A stretch of 64,000 nucleotides of DNA from an uncultured Lachnospiraceae bacterium (GCA_934401915.1 CAKRSV010000001.1:310001-374000), one strand, 5' to 3'; positions 25,019 to 33,916 are shown, counted from the stretch's first letter. The notes: a model not told the origin generated them from the letters alone. Numbers and translations: made by a program.

Positions 25019-27475
25019 CTATCCCTGCATCTCCATCAGCTCCTCACGCCATTCTCTGATCGTATCCTTACAAAGATCATAGTCAAAACCGTTCATGGCT
25101 TTTGCGATCTTCACCATATAATTTTCCCAACCATCCGAATAATCATACGCGGAAAGTTTCTCCACCAGCTCTTCCCCGCGGATCGAATCGTACTGTTCCA
25201 TGCTCTCATAAAGCTCTCTGAGCAGGGAAAGGACTTCCTCTGTGTCAAAAGGCTTTTTCTCGCTTTTTCCCTTATCTACTGTGTGATACGGCCTGATCTG
25301 ATCGTACAGCCTCCGGTACATCGTCAGAAGCAGCGGCGTTCTCGCCTCGATCGGCTCCCACTCGCCGTTCTTGCCGCAGCCTTCCAGCTCCTTTGCCAGA
25401 TCCGACAATTCCACCGCTCCGATGGACCGCGAAAGACTCTTCAGTGAGTGTACCTCGATGGTATAAGTTTCAATATCGTGCTGCTCCAGCGCTTTTTCGA
25501 TCATGCCGGACTTTTCTTCTATGCTGTCCATAAAATCGGAAAGGATTTCCCGGTAAAGCTCGACATCCTCCCCGGAATATCCCATTCCCACCGTAACGTC
25601 AATGCCTTCCAGCTTCCACAGCGTCGGATCCGTCTCCTTTGCTGCTTCTGGCACCTTCTCCGTTTCTTCCTTCGGCTCCTGTTTCTCCGCTTCCTCTTTC
25701 AGGGTATGTATCTTATCTGCCGGAAGCCATCTCCGCAGCACCCTGTCCATCATACGCATCTCGATCGGCTTTGGCACGAAATCGTTCATGCCCGCCTCCA
25801 GAAACATCTCCTTGGCTCCCCGCACCGCATTCGCTGAGAGCGCCACGATCGGAAGCTGCTTATAATATGGATCATCCAGCTCACGGATGATCTTCGTCGC
25901 GTCTACGCCATCCATCTTCGGCATCATGTGATCCATAAAGACCAGATCGTACTCCTTGCCCTGGATCTTCTCGATCGCTCTACCGCCGCTGTCGGCCGTA
26001 TCGACCTTCATCTGATAGGGGCGTAGAAGTCCCTCCGCCACCTTGAGATTGACCTTATTATCATCGACGATCAGAACCCGCGCCTCCGGTGCGGTAAAGC
26101 TCGTCTGGAAGTTCTCTTTCTTGCGGATCTGTGCCCCGCGCAGAGTTCCTTTCTCGCTCACTACTTCGCTGCCCGTCAGAACCTTATCCTGATCCAGACA
26201 CGGCGTATCCTCCACTATGGTCTGCGGCAGAGAAAATGCAAACCGGGATCCTTTCCCCACTTCGCTCTCCGCCTCGATGGTTCCCTGCATCAGCTCCAGC
26301 AGCTTGCGGCATATCGCAAGTCCCAGTCCGCTTCCGCCTGCGTTTCGGTTCCGTCTGCTGTTCGCCTGCTTAAACTCCGTAAACAGATCCTCTATCTGCT
26401 CCTGCGGGATACCGATTCCGCTGTCCGACACCGCCACGCCAAGACGGAGCTTACCGGGCTCGTCCACCATGCGCTCTCCCGTCACTTCAAGCAGGATCCA
26501 TCCCTTTTCCGTATACTTGACCGCGTTTCCAAGCAGGTTCATCATGATCTGCTTAATGCGGACGCCATCGCCTTTGAGCCGGACAGGGATCGACGGGTCG
26601 ATCTTGACCTTCAGAACAACTTCCTTGTCCCCCAGCATTACCTGTATCATATTCGCCACATCATGCACGATCGATGTGATCTCGTAATCTTCCTCTGTGA
26701 TCTCCAGATTGCCCGATCCGATCCTCGTCACATCCAGAATATCATTGATAATTGAAAGAAGGTCCTCGCCCGCTGCCTGGATCTCGTTAAGGTACTCCTC
26801 TTCCCCCTTGGGCAGATCGTTGTTGCGCAACGCAAGCTCCACCATACCCATGATCGCGTTCATGGGCGTCCGGATCTCGTGACTCATATTGGCAAGGAAA
26901 TCATCCTTCGCTCTCGCCGCTTCCTCGGCCTCCCACATCTTCTTTTCCACGATCCCGATCAGCCGGTTCTGCTGCGTGATATAGGTGATCATCAACAGCT
27001 GGATCACGTACACGCTCAGAATACGGATAATGACCGCGATCGACGTGTCCTTCGACGTTACCATTTCCCAGCCGCCCTGCCAGAACAGACCGTATATGAT
27101 ATATAAGGTACTGAGGATCACCATGACATAATTTACCCGGGGATTCCGGTAGAATGAGATCAGGCACACTGTAGCGCACAGGGCCGCAAACGTCTCCGTA
27201 AATTCATTAAAAAGAATACTGTAACACAGGATATTTACTACCGCCAGCACCATAATGGTATAGGCGTGGAGTTTCTGGTCATCCTTTCTGCTCCGAAGTA
27301 CCTCGGCGCAGATCGCAAAGCTGAACACAGGCGCGGTAAGCCACCGCTTATCCTCTCCAAGATACAGGATAAGCGCAGCAAAATACACAAAGTAGATCCC
27401 TGCAATACAGTAGAGGTACAGCGACAACCGTCCTCCCAGTTTTTCCATTTTCTCAAAATTTTCTGTCTGTTTCAA
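25019..27475 (-). CDS. Hybrid sensor histidine kinase with receiver and HPt domains
   Basis: About 818 aa. Six or so N-terminal membrane helices (about 15-170) form the sensor. Then come a coiled linker, the dimerisation helix with H199 in ANMSHEIRTPMNAIMG, the ATPase (LLGNAVKYTEKG, DSGIGIPQEQ, GSGLGLAICRKL), a receiver (DLVFMDHMMPKMDG, near residues 465-585) and a C-terminal HPt domain (VHSLKSLSRSIGAVELSDLAKELE). A phosphorelay inside one protein is implied, with output perhaps through the receiver-only protein encoded just upstream. The best start is TTG 27475, with GGAGGG 9 nt upstream, 28 bp after the receiver gene stop. An upstream ATG would overlap that gene and adds a Cys-rich leader unlike the family. 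Confidence 0.87.
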   Translation of the reverse strand: MKQTENFEKMEKLGGRLSLYLYCIAGIYFVYFAALILYLGEDKRWLTAPVFSFAICAEVLRSRKDDQKLHAYTIMVLAVVNILCYSILFNEFTETFAALCATVCLISFYRNPRVNYVMVILSTLYIIYGLFWQGGWEMVTSKDTSIAVIIRILSVYVIQLLMITYITQQNRLIGIVEKKMWEAEEAARAKDDFLANMSHEIRTPMNAIMGMVELALRNNDLPKGEEEYLNEIQAAGEDLLSIINDILDVTRIGSGNLEITEEDYEITSIVHDVANMIQVMLGDKEVVLKVKIDPSIPVRLKGDGVRIKQIMMNLLGNAVKYTEKGWILLEVTGERMVDEPGKLRLGVAVSDSGIGIPQEQIEDLFTEFKQANSRRNRNAGGSGLGLAICRKLLELMQGTIEAESEVGKGSRFAFSLPQTIVEDTPCLDQDKVLTGSEVVSEKGTLRGAQIRKKENFQTSFTAPEARVLIVDDNKVNLKVAEGLLRPYQMKVDTADSGGRAIEKIQGKEYDLVFMDHMMPKMDGVDATKIIRELDDPYYKQLPIVALSANAVRGAKEMFLEAGMNDFVPKPIEMRMMDRVLRRWLPADKIHTLKEEAEKQEPKEETEKVPEAAKETDPTLWKLEGIDVTVGMGYSGEDVELYREILSDFMDSIEEKSGMIEKALEQHDIETYTIEVHSLKSLSRSIGAVELSDLAKELEGCGKNGEWEPIEARTPLLLTMYRRLYDQIRPYHTVDKGKSEKKPFDTEEVLSLLRELYESMEQYDSIRGEELVEKLSAYDYSDGWENYMVKIAKAMNGFDYDLCKDTIREWREELMEMQG

Positions 27476-27503
27476 CGGACAATGCCCTCCAACTGCCCCA
27501 TTC

Positions 27504-27923
27504 CTACATTTCCCGGAACACTGCGTCCAGCTTTGCCAGCAGCGCATCCTTGGCAACCGGCTTTACTATGTATCCTGCCGGATTCAGAGAAAGGCACTCC
27601 ATCACCGTCGCCTTGTCCGTCTGCCCTGTCAGGAAAAAGACCGGAATATTCTTCGTCGCCTCCCGGCTCTTAATAATTTTCAGTACTGCCGCGCCATTGT
27701 ACATCGGCATCAGGTAGTCCAGAAGGATCAGATCCGGAACAAATTTCAACAAAAATTCCACTGCCACCTTACCGGAACTGACTACCGAAACTTTGTAGCG
27801 ATCCTGCAAATAATATCTGAGCGTCTTCAGCGTCTCCGGATCGTCGTCGATCACCAGAATATGCTTCCGGTTTGACATCTCCCTGCTCTGTTCAAATATA
27901 ATCGGCTGTTTATTGTCTTCCAT
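27504..27923 (-). CDS. Single-domain response regulator (CheY-like)
   Basis: A 139-aa protein consisting of a receiver domain (about 20-138): acidic pocket DDD at 26-28, phospho-acceptor D69 in LILLDYLMP, conserved FFLTGQTD and IVKPVAKDALL. There is no output domain. An N-terminal extension of about 18 residues precedes the fold. GGAGAGAG lies before the ATG. It is followed by the hybrid kinase, so it probably receives phosphate from the HPt domain of that protein. Confidence 0.87.
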   Translation of the reverse strand: MEDNKQPIIFEQSREMSNRKHILVIDDDPETLKTLRYYLQDRYKVSVVSSGKVAVEFLLKFVPDLILLDYLMPMYNGAAVLKIIKSREATKNIPVFFLTGQTDKATVMECLSLNPAGYIVKPVAKDALLAKLDAVFREM

Positions 27924-27972
27924 AATTCTCTCTCCGTATAAAAATTTACACTAACCCCATAATGTATTTTAT

Positions 27973-27991
27973 CACGCGTAATGTACGCGTG
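27973..27991. promoter_or_regulatory. Inverted repeat upstream of response regulator gene
   Basis: CACGCGT-aatgt-ACGCGTG, 7-bp perfect arms, between the end of the 109-aa gene and the response regulator start. Either a weak terminator for the former or an operator for the latter; the T-run is poor. Confidence 0.45.
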
Positions 27992-28034
27992 CAATCCGCA
28001 ATTTACTCTGGTTTGCTCCCGGATTTCACCCGAG

Positions 28035-28364
28035 CTACATATGGAACATATCCCACGGGTACTTTTCCCCCAGCCCGATGTTGATCAGCTCCCCCATCTG
28101 CTCGTCGAACTCATCCGTCGGATGGTAGAATTTCAGCATATGATGAAGCCGCCTGAGCCTCTCGTCCTCAAACTCCTGATCCGCAAGCGCCTCCATTACC
28201 TTCGTCTGCAAGTCCTTTATATCCTCATAATCTCCCGGAAAAAGGATCCCTGTCTGATTCACGATCAGCCCCAGCGCATACGCCAGCTCATAATTGCCGG
28301 TGATCACGCTCGTATCATTTTTGCACTTGATAATAACTGCCTGTCTGGCAAGTGAAGGTACCAT
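28035..28364 (-). CDS. Hypothetical protein, 109 aa
   Basis: Soluble, mostly helical protein with an acidic C-terminal half (DEFDEQMGELINIGLGEKYPWDMFHM). No signal peptide, membrane segment or motif I recognise. GAGGG lies about 8 nt before the ATG, and codon use looks like that of the neighbours, so it is probably a real gene. It stands alone between the tRNA-Gly terminator and the response regulator operon. Confidence 0.6.
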   Translation of the reverse strand: MVPSLARQAVIIKCKNDTSVITGNYELAYALGLIVNQTGILFPGDYEDIKDLQTKVMEALADQEFEDERLRRLHHMLKFYHPTDEFDEQMGELINIGLGEKYPWDMFHM

Positions 28365-28399
28365 GGCATTTCCCTCTCTTTGATCCCAGATTATAACAA

Positions 28400-28427
28400 A
28401 ACCCTGAAAAGATATCCTTCCAGGGTT
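28400..28427 (-). terminator. Terminator after tRNA-Gly
   Basis: AACCCTG/CAGGGTT stem with 14-nt loop, followed on the minus strand by TTTG. It lies 27 bp beyond the tRNA 3' end. Confidence 0.6.
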
Positions 28428-28453
28428 ACAAAGCCTTTTTTACCACGTAAAAA

Positions 28454-28524
28454 AGCGGGTGATGGGAATCGAACCCACGTATCCAGCTTGGAAGGCTGGT
28501 GTTCTACCATTGAACTACACCCGC
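28454..28524 (-). tRNA. tRNA-Gly (UCC anticodon)
   Basis: A 71-nt tRNA on the minus strand. The acceptor stem GCGGGTG pairs with CACCCGC, discriminator U. The D-loop contains TTCAATGGTAGAA, the anticodon loop CTTCCAA gives anticodon UCC, and the T arm is GTGGGTTCGATTCCCAT. No CCA is encoded. Confidence 0.96.
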
Positions 28525-28608
28525 TTAAAAACTAATTGCTCTTGCGAACTGTTAAAAGATACCATACATTTGACTTGTTGTCAAGGTTTCCTGCGGAAAA
28601 AAATCACC

Positions 28609-30459
28609 TCACCCCGTCTCCGAATTGCTCCTCGCGATCTGCTCGGCCAACTCCTCCAGATACATCCAACGGTTCATCCGCTCCTCCAGCTTCGCTGCCG
28701 CCTCCTCCTTCTGCACGGTCAGCTCGTTCAGCTTTCCAAAGTCTGTCGCGTTCTTCTGCATCTCCAGTTCCAACTGCTCTATCTTTTCCTCCAGACCGGC
28801 GATCTCTTCCTCTATCGTCTCATAATCCTTCTGCTCCTGATAAGAGAATTTGAGCTTCCGGTTCGCGCTGCTCTGCCTTTTCCAGTCCTCCCGGCTCGCC
28901 TTCTTCTCTTCCGCCGACCTGCCGCCACTCAGCTGCATCTGGAAAAGCGGATTCACGCTGCCCTCTTCCTCCATCTGCAATTCATAATCGGTGTAGCCGC
29001 CCTCAAACTGCCGCAGCGTTCCATCCGGCTGAAAGGCAAAGATCCTTGAGGCAGTCCGATCCAGAAAATACCGGTCATGGGATACCATGATCACAATTCC
29101 TTGAAAATGATCCAGAAAATCCTCCAAAACCGTCAGTGTCGTGATATCCAGGTCGTTTGTCGGCTCGTCGAGGATCAGCACGTTCGGCGCTTCCATCAGC
29201 ACCCGCAGAAGATTCAGTCTCCTCTTTTCTCCGCCCGACAGCTTCCCCAGCGGCGCATACTGTGCATCCCTGGCAAAAAGAAATCGTTCCAGCATCTGGG
29301 ACGCCGATATGGAGCCTTCCGTTGTCTGCACATACTCCGCCGCATCTCTGATGTAATCGATCACCCGCTGTTCCGGGTTCATTTTTGCCTCTGCATCCTC
29401 TATCATCTGGCTGTAGTACCCGATCTTTATCGTCTGTCCGACGGTCACCTTTCCGGAATCCGGCTCCAGCTTCCCGGCAATGATCTTCATAAGCGTTGTC
29501 TTTCCACACCCGTTCTGGCCGATGATCCCGATCCGGTCATCCTTGAGAAAAACATAGGTAAAATCCCGGATATACTGTTTTCCGTCAAAGCTCTTGCAGA
29601 TCTGGTCCAGCTCGATGGTCGTCCGTCCCATCCGGGTTGCGATCGAGCCAAGCTCCACCTGTCCGTCCCTCTCCGGGCCGCGCTGGTTTTTCAGTTCTTC
29701 ATACCGGTTCAGACGGAATTTCTGCTTCGTCGACCGGGCTCTTGCGCCTCTCTGCACCCATGCAAGCTCTGTGCGGAGAAGCGACCGTCTTTTCCTGTCG
29801 CTTGCCGCCTCCATCTCTTCCCGCTCTGCTTTCAGTTTCAGGAATCCTGAATAGTTTTCCTGATACGTATATATCTTCCCTTTGTCCACCTCCGCGATCC
29901 GGTTGCAGACGCAGTCCAGAAAATACCGGTCATGCGTGACCATCACGATCGTCTTTCTGGATTTTTTCAGCATATCCTCCAGCCATTCCGTCATCATCTG
30001 ATCCAGATGGTTCGTCGGCTCATCCAGCAGAAGTACGTCTGCGTCCGACAGAAGGATCTCGACCAGTGCCAGTCTCTTCTGCTGCCCGCCGGACAGCGTT
30101 CCCGCCTTCTGCTCAAACTCGTAGATTCCAAGTCCCGTCAGCATCGTCTTTGCCTTCGTCTCTTTGTCGATCTTTTCCTGCCCCTTCGCATCGCCTGCGA
30201 TACACTCCAGTATCGTGTCCTCCGGGTTGTATTTCGGATGCTGCGGCAGATACCGGACTACCACATGATTTGCAAGGATCCGCTTGCCCTCATCGGCTTC
30301 CTCCAGCCCTGCAATAATCTTCAGGAGCGTTGATTTCCCGGTGCCGTTGATGCCGACGACTCCGACCTTCTCCCCTTCCTGCAAGAAGAAATCCGCCTCT
30401 TCAAATACTTTTCTTTCCGTAAAAACTTTCGAAATATGTTCCAGTGTTACAATATTCAT
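28609..30459 (-). CDS. ABC-F family ATPase (Uup-like)
   Basis: A 616-aa soluble twin-ATPase translation factor. Domain 1 has Walker A GINGTGKST (about 36-44), LSGGQQKRLALVE and LLLDEPTNHLD. An inter-domain linker of about 80 residues carries RGARARSTKQKFR. Domain 2 has GQNGCGKTT, LSGGEKRRLNLLR and LILDEPTNDLD. A C-terminal coiled coil (about 525-600) resembles Uup. ABC-F proteins act at the ribosomal E site; some confer antibiotic resistance. The linker is not obviously long enough to assign it as a resistance protein. GAGGTGA precedes the ATG. The gene has a long 5' leader with an apparent attenuator hairpin and small ORF, a layout typical of antibiotic-induced ABC-F genes. Confidence 0.9.
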   Translation of the reverse strand: MNIVTLEHISKVFTERKVFEEADFFLQEGEKVGVVGINGTGKSTLLKIIAGLEEADEGKRILANHVVVRYLPQHPKYNPEDTILECIAGDAKGQEKIDKETKAKTMLTGLGIYEFEQKAGTLSGGQQKRLALVEILLSDADVLLLDEPTNHLDQMMTEWLEDMLKKSRKTIVMVTHDRYFLDCVCNRIAEVDKGKIYTYQENYSGFLKLKAEREEMEAASDRKRRSLLRTELAWVQRGARARSTKQKFRLNRYEELKNQRGPERDGQVELGSIATRMGRTTIELDQICKSFDGKQYIRDFTYVFLKDDRIGIIGQNGCGKTTLMKIIAGKLEPDSGKVTVGQTIKIGYYSQMIEDAEAKMNPEQRVIDYIRDAAEYVQTTEGSISASQMLERFLFARDAQYAPLGKLSGGEKRRLNLLRVLMEAPNVLILDEPTNDLDITTLTVLEDFLDHFQGIVIMVSHDRYFLDRTASRIFAFQPDGTLRQFEGGYTDYELQMEEEGSVNPLFQMQLSGGRSAEEKKASREDWKRQSSANRKLKFSYQEQKDYETIEEEIAGLEEKIEQLELEMQKNATDFGKLNELTVQKEEAAAKLEERMNRWMYLEELAEQIARSNSETG

Positions 30460-30505
30460 CGATCACTCACCTCTGCCGATCCCGGCTGTTCCTTCGCACA
30501 GCCGC

Positions 30506-30610
30506 AAAAAAGGGTTCATCCGCTTCACTATGAATACACCGCTAAGCCCACGCTATAGAAAAAAGTGTCATGTGAAAGCCCGAAGGCCGCATCTCTGCAC
30601 GAATGAACCC
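30506..30610 (-). ncRNA. Candidate attenuator leader of the ABC-F gene
   Basis: On the minus strand GGGTTCATTCG (30610-30600) can pair with CGGATGAACCC (30522-30512), 11 bp with one G-U, and is followed by six T (30511-30506). The loop of 77 nt is itself structured (GCC-TTCG-GGC) and encodes a 16-aa ORF. The 5' arm starts within a few nt of the predicted transcription start. This is the geometry of a leader terminator that must be opened for ABC-F expression. Confidence 0.65.
30542..30592 (-). CDS. Putative 16-aa leader peptide
   Basis: ATG to TAG frame encoding MRPSGFHMTLFSIAWA, lying wholly inside the loop of the attenuator hairpin. An inner ATG gives MTLFSIAWA. The ribosome site is weak. 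Leader peptides whose translation stalls in the presence of a ribosome-targeting drug control several ABC-F resistance genes, so this is a plausible sensor. An identical copy sits at 36660-36710. Confidence 0.4.
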   Translation of the reverse strand: MRPSGFHMTLFSIAWA

Positions 30611-30616
30611 TATTTA

Positions 30617-30640
30617 TTTTAACACTGATCTTAAAGATTT
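30617..30640 (-). promoter_or_regulatory. Predicted promoter of ABC-F leader transcript
   Basis: Minus strand extended -10 TGTTAAAAT followed by AAATAGGG, with a weak -35 TGGCAA 17 bp upstream. Transcription would begin at about 30611, right at the hairpin arm. Confidence 0.5.
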
Positions 30641-30751
30641 GCCACAGGAATCTCCTTTTGGGAGCACGCTGCATCCTGTGAAAAGGTATTACATAATGAC
30701 CTTGCTCTACAAAGTAATCTTAATTTTTACAAAAGCTTATTTATATTCCCG

Positions 30752-30871
30752 TTATTCCCCTTCGCTTATTCTTAATATTACCAAAGTATTTTTATTTTCC
30801 TTACCTTTCCCATATATCTTTTCAACATTTTCAAATGCACATTTTAAATTCAAAAGGGTTCCATAGTTCAT
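30752..30871 (-). pseudogene. N-terminal fragment of an ABC transporter ATPase
   Basis: A 39-codon frame starting MNYGTLLNLKCAFENVEK and continuing IYGKGKENKNTLVILRISEGE before TAA. The pattern ENVEKIYGKG...NKT.AL..IS...EGE is the first beta-sheet of MacB/LolD-type ATPases, normally followed by FxxxxGxSGxGKS. It stops just before Walker A, so it is a truncated remnant. It is AT-rich like the rest of the island. Confidence 0.5.
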
Positions 30872-30888
30872 TCTTATAATATTGATAT

Positions 30889-31257
30889 TTATATTTTTTT
30901 TAGAAATGTAATCTTCGATTTTTTTATACAATTATTTCCTGCAGCAATAGCATCTAAATTTAATTTTTTAGCCATCTCTATTGCCCGCTCCGGAGAAGTG
31001 TCGGGAGCCATTGGAACGATTATACCATTTGAAATAATAGTAGCATAATAAATAAGTAGCCAATCATAGCAATTCTCTCCCATTATACCAATTCTCATAC
31101 CATTTATGCTATGAGACAATACCATTACATCATTTTGTAACTGCATATATGTCTTTTCTATTTCAACATTTTTATTCTTATATTTAATAGCAACAATATT
31201 ACCTCTTTTCCTCGCATTACACTCAATAATATCCTTTAGTTTTTTAACTTGTTGCAT
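30889..31257 (-). pseudogene. Adenylation-domain (AMP-binding) N-terminal fragment
   Basis: A 122-aa frame resembling the first fifth of an acyl-CoA synthetase or NRPS-type adenylation domain: LKDIIECNARKRGNIVAIKY, TYMQLQNDVMVLSHSI, IGIMGENCYDWLLIYYATIISNGIIVPMAPDTSPE, then NLDAIAAGN. The ATP-binding P-loop (TSGTTG type) and all later core motifs are missing; it ends at TAA after KITFLKKI. Most likely a broken gene, although a short intact protein cannot be excluded since it has GAGG before the ATG. Last gene of the exporter group in the AT-rich island. Confidence 0.65.
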
Positions 31258-31348
31258 TATACTGTTCCTCTCTATCCTTCATCACCCAAAACAACTCAGT
31301 ACACTTATTACCATATTTTGCATATATAAGCAGCTAATGTAAAACTCA

Positions 31349-32032
31349 TTAAATATAAAACTTTCCATCATTCATATAAATCTTTTTTTCACCATATTTC
31401 AAAACTCTTTGATCATGCGTTACCACAATCAAAACCGCATCACTTTCTTTCTTGATTTTATCTAATATATTCATAAAAATATCTACATTCTCTCCATCCA
31501 AACTAGCTGTTGGCTCATCACATAGTATTACTTTTGGTTCGGAAATCAATGCTCGAATAATAGCAATACGCTGCTGTTCCCCACCAGACAGTGTTTTTAT
31601 ACTATTTTTCCCAATCTGTCCCAGATTCATCAAATCTAAATAATAGTTTACCTTTTCAGTAATTGAACGATCAATTTTGGTTTTTTTTGCATATAACGGC
31701 ACTAAAATATTTTCTTCTACATCCATAAAAGAAAATAAATTTAAATTCTGAAAAATCATACTTATATTATCTAACCTAAAAGAATCTTTCTCTTTTTGCG
31801 TTTTTATTTTATTATAATTGATTCCATTGATTATTATTTCCCCTTCTACATCACTTAACAATCCTGCCATAGAATGTAATAAAGTTGTCTTCCCAGATCC
31901 GGATGGTCCTGAAATTACAGAAATACATGATGCCTCAAAATCATATGAGATATCATCCAAAATCCTTCTTTCTTTTTCTCCCTCCTTAACTTTATATACA
32001 ATATTTTTTAAAGAAACTACATTATTGCTCAT
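31349..32032 (-). CDS. ABC transporter ATP-binding protein (MacB/LolD type)
   Basis: A 227-aa ATPase: Walker A ISGPSGSGKTTLLHSMAG near residues 38-56, Q-loop IFQNLNLFSF, signature LSGGEQQRIAIIRAL, Walker B VILCDEPTASLD, H-loop VVTHDQRV. The length and motifs match MacB/LolD-type ATPases that pair with FtsX-like permeases. GGGGGAG precedes the ATG, 12 bp after the permease stop, so the two form one transporter. In this locus it follows an AgrD-like peptide gene, which suggests peptide export, self-protection or sensing. Confidence 0.9.
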   Translation of the reverse strand: MSNNVVSLKNIVYKVKEGEKERRILDDISYDFEASCISVISGPSGSGKTTLLHSMAGLLSDVEGEIIINGINYNKIKTQKEKDSFRLDNISMIFQNLNLFSFMDVEENILVPLYAKKTKIDRSITEKVNYYLDLMNLGQIGKNSIKTLSGGEQQRIAIIRALISEPKVILCDEPTASLDGENVDIFMNILDKIKKESDAVLIVVTHDQRVLKYGEKKIYMNDGKFYI

Positions 32033-32044
32033 TATCTACTCCCC

Positions 32045-33916
32045 CTATATGAAATTATTGCACTTTAATTTGTCTGTATATGTTTTACTACATGCTGCTT
32101 TCCACACAAAAATAAGTTCAGCAATAATAGAAATTATCGCCACTAATATTACGATTGCCGCAGTTAAAGCAGGTTTCTTTGCATACCCTTTATTGAAGTA
32201 TTCCGATGCAAGCATAATATTACAGGCAATCTTACAAAAAAAGGAAGAAAACGGGATTATCCACACTACAGAAAAAACAATTGGCATAACTGCATGTATT
32301 ATATAAACTGTTGTCACTTCTTTAGAACTAATCCCAATTGCTCTAAATCTAATAATATCGTTATTATTTATGGATGCTGTTATCGCATAAAAATTAACTA
32401 AAGAAATAACTGAACAAATAATTATAATCATTGTTATCATTTCTACGATTTCTGTTCCGCCTACTGCCTTATTTAAACTCTCGTTAGAAATATCTTCTTT
32501 ACTTTGATAAAATCCTGTCTTTCCTCGCAAATCTTCCAAATCAATATTTTGATCTTTTATATAAGCAATATTATATTTTCCTGATAAATCTAATTGCTGT
32601 CTAATATACGTATCATCAACATAACAAATCAATTTGCTAAAATCATTAGAATAGTAACCTCCCAATATCCTAAATGTAACTTCATAATCTCCTATCTGTA
32701 CCCTCATTTCTTTACCTATATCATCTTTTGTTATAAAAAATTCCGGTAAAATTATTCCATTGTTTACTGCCCTATTTAATTCAAACAATTTCTCCGAATT
32801 TTCATCCACAAAACGAATTTGCTCATAACTATCTAGATATTGTTCATTGATTCCCGCTATAAATATGTTTGTGCCCGTTTCTGTTTTTGTTTTGAACCGT
32901 ACTCCCCAAAATATGTCCCGCTCTTCTTGTTCCTCTGGTTCTTGTAATTCATCCCAAGTTATGACGCCATCATACTTGATATTATCATATACAGTATAGC
33001 GACCTGCATCCCTTACCGTTTCATACAGCATTTGAAGTCCTGCAAATATAGTTGTACTAAAAATAAACAATAGACAAACAATTTTTACTCTATAAAAATA
33101 TCCATAATTGATTTTTTGAGCCAACAGTATATCATAGGTCTTTAATTTCAAAGCTCCAAAACATACAATCTTATTAAAGAGATACATTATGGGATCATAA
33201 AAAAAGAAGAAACTCAAAAAGATAATTAGTTTTGACATCCATACAGTTTGACGCATTGTAGCGCCTTTCTGCAGGATATATGACACCGCCATAATAATAA
33301 CGCCTACTATAAAATAAACTATTAGTTTTCTTTTTGACGGTATACTTTCCATGCTGGTGGTTTTTCTTAATTGTTCGGCAATTCCCCTTTTTGTTAATTT
33401 TACGATTGTCACTGTTTCACATATAATTATTACTAACAGATGAAATACCGACGCCAAAACAAGATATGTTATTGAAATATATTTTTCGCTCAAATCAAGT
33501 ATTGACGCTAAAATTTTATATACGATTTCCGATATTACCATACCAACTGGAATTGTAAAAATTTGCATAAATAACAATTCTTTTAGGTATAGTTTACATA
33601 ATGTTGTTCTATTTACTCCAATCAATCGAATATTTACATTAAATTGATTACGCCTATTATATAATGCCCGAAGTTGCATACTGATAATCCATTGAAAAAA
33701 AATAATGGTAAGCACTGAAACCAAAACAATTGATGAAATGATTGTCATTAACTGTGACATATCATTTTCACTCAAATATTCATTCTTAATATTACTAACT
33801 CCTGTTGCAAGCATAAAAAATATATTAATTATTACTAAATTAACTATGTATGATATATATAAATAATAGACTTCATGTCTGCAACTTCTATGAAATAATC
33901 CTCCAAGCTTGGACAT
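32045..33916 (-). CDS. FtsX-like ABC transporter permease
   Basis: A 623-aa membrane protein. I see membrane helices at about 18-40, 52-76, 105-125, 150-172, 197-215, 225-245, 275-295 and a C-terminal set near 490-515, 535-560 and 585-610, with an extracytoplasmic domain of about 190 residues between (300-485). This resembles BceB/VraG-like and other FtsX-family permeases, with a large outer loop, that act in peptide transport or in detoxification of antimicrobial peptides. GAGGGG precedes the ATG. Its partner ATPase follows at once. AT-rich, like the whole island. Confidence 0.85.
   Translation of the reverse strand: MSKLGGLFHRSCRHEVYYLYISYIVNLVIINIFFMLATGVSNIKNEYLSENDMSQLMTIISSIVLVSVLTIIFFQWIISMQLRALYNRRNQFNVNIRLIGVNRTTLCKLYLKELLFMQIFTIPVGMVISEIVYKILASILDLSEKYISITYLVLASVFHLLVIIICETVTIVKLTKRGIAEQLRKTTSMESIPSKRKLIVYFIVGVIIMAVSYILQKGATMRQTVWMSKLIIFLSFFFFYDPIMYLFNKIVCFGALKLKTYDILLAQKINYGYFYRVKIVCLLFIFSTTIFAGLQMLYETVRDAGRYTVYDNIKYDGVITWDELQEPEEQEERDIFWGVRFKTKTETGTNIFIAGINEQYLDSYEQIRFVDENSEKLFELNRAVNNGIILPEFFITKDDIGKEMRVQIGDYEVTFRILGGYYSNDFSKLICYVDDTYIRQQLDLSGKYNIAYIKDQNIDLEDLRGKTGFYQSKEDISNESLNKAVGGTEIVEMITMIIIICSVISLVNFYAITASINNNDIIRFRAIGISSKEVTTVYIIHAVMPIVFSVVWIIPFSSFFCKIACNIMLASEYFNKGYAKKPALTAAIVILVAIISIIAELIFVWKAACSKTYTDKLKCNNFI

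Larger units (their letters stand above)
30415..30642. repeat. 228-bp direct repeat, copy 1 (ABC-F leader and first codons)
   Basis: Identical by eye to 36533-36760 (constant offset 6118). It covers the first 15 codons of the ABC-F gene, its ribosome site, the attenuator and the promoter. Weaker similarity continues to about 30656. The two copies bracket the AT-rich island. Confidence 0.9.

Noticed and set aside
22640..25447. A 935-codon open frame on the plus strand across galT, galK and the AraC gene
   Set aside because: It is antisense to three genes with clear family motifs. Its sequence is rich in His, Arg, Leu and Ile, as expected for a complement of GC-biased third positions, and has no recognisable domain or ribosome site.
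30889..31257. Functional adenylation enzyme for peptide synthesis
   Set aside because: Only the first fifth of the domain is present; the ATP-binding and catalytic motifs are absent.
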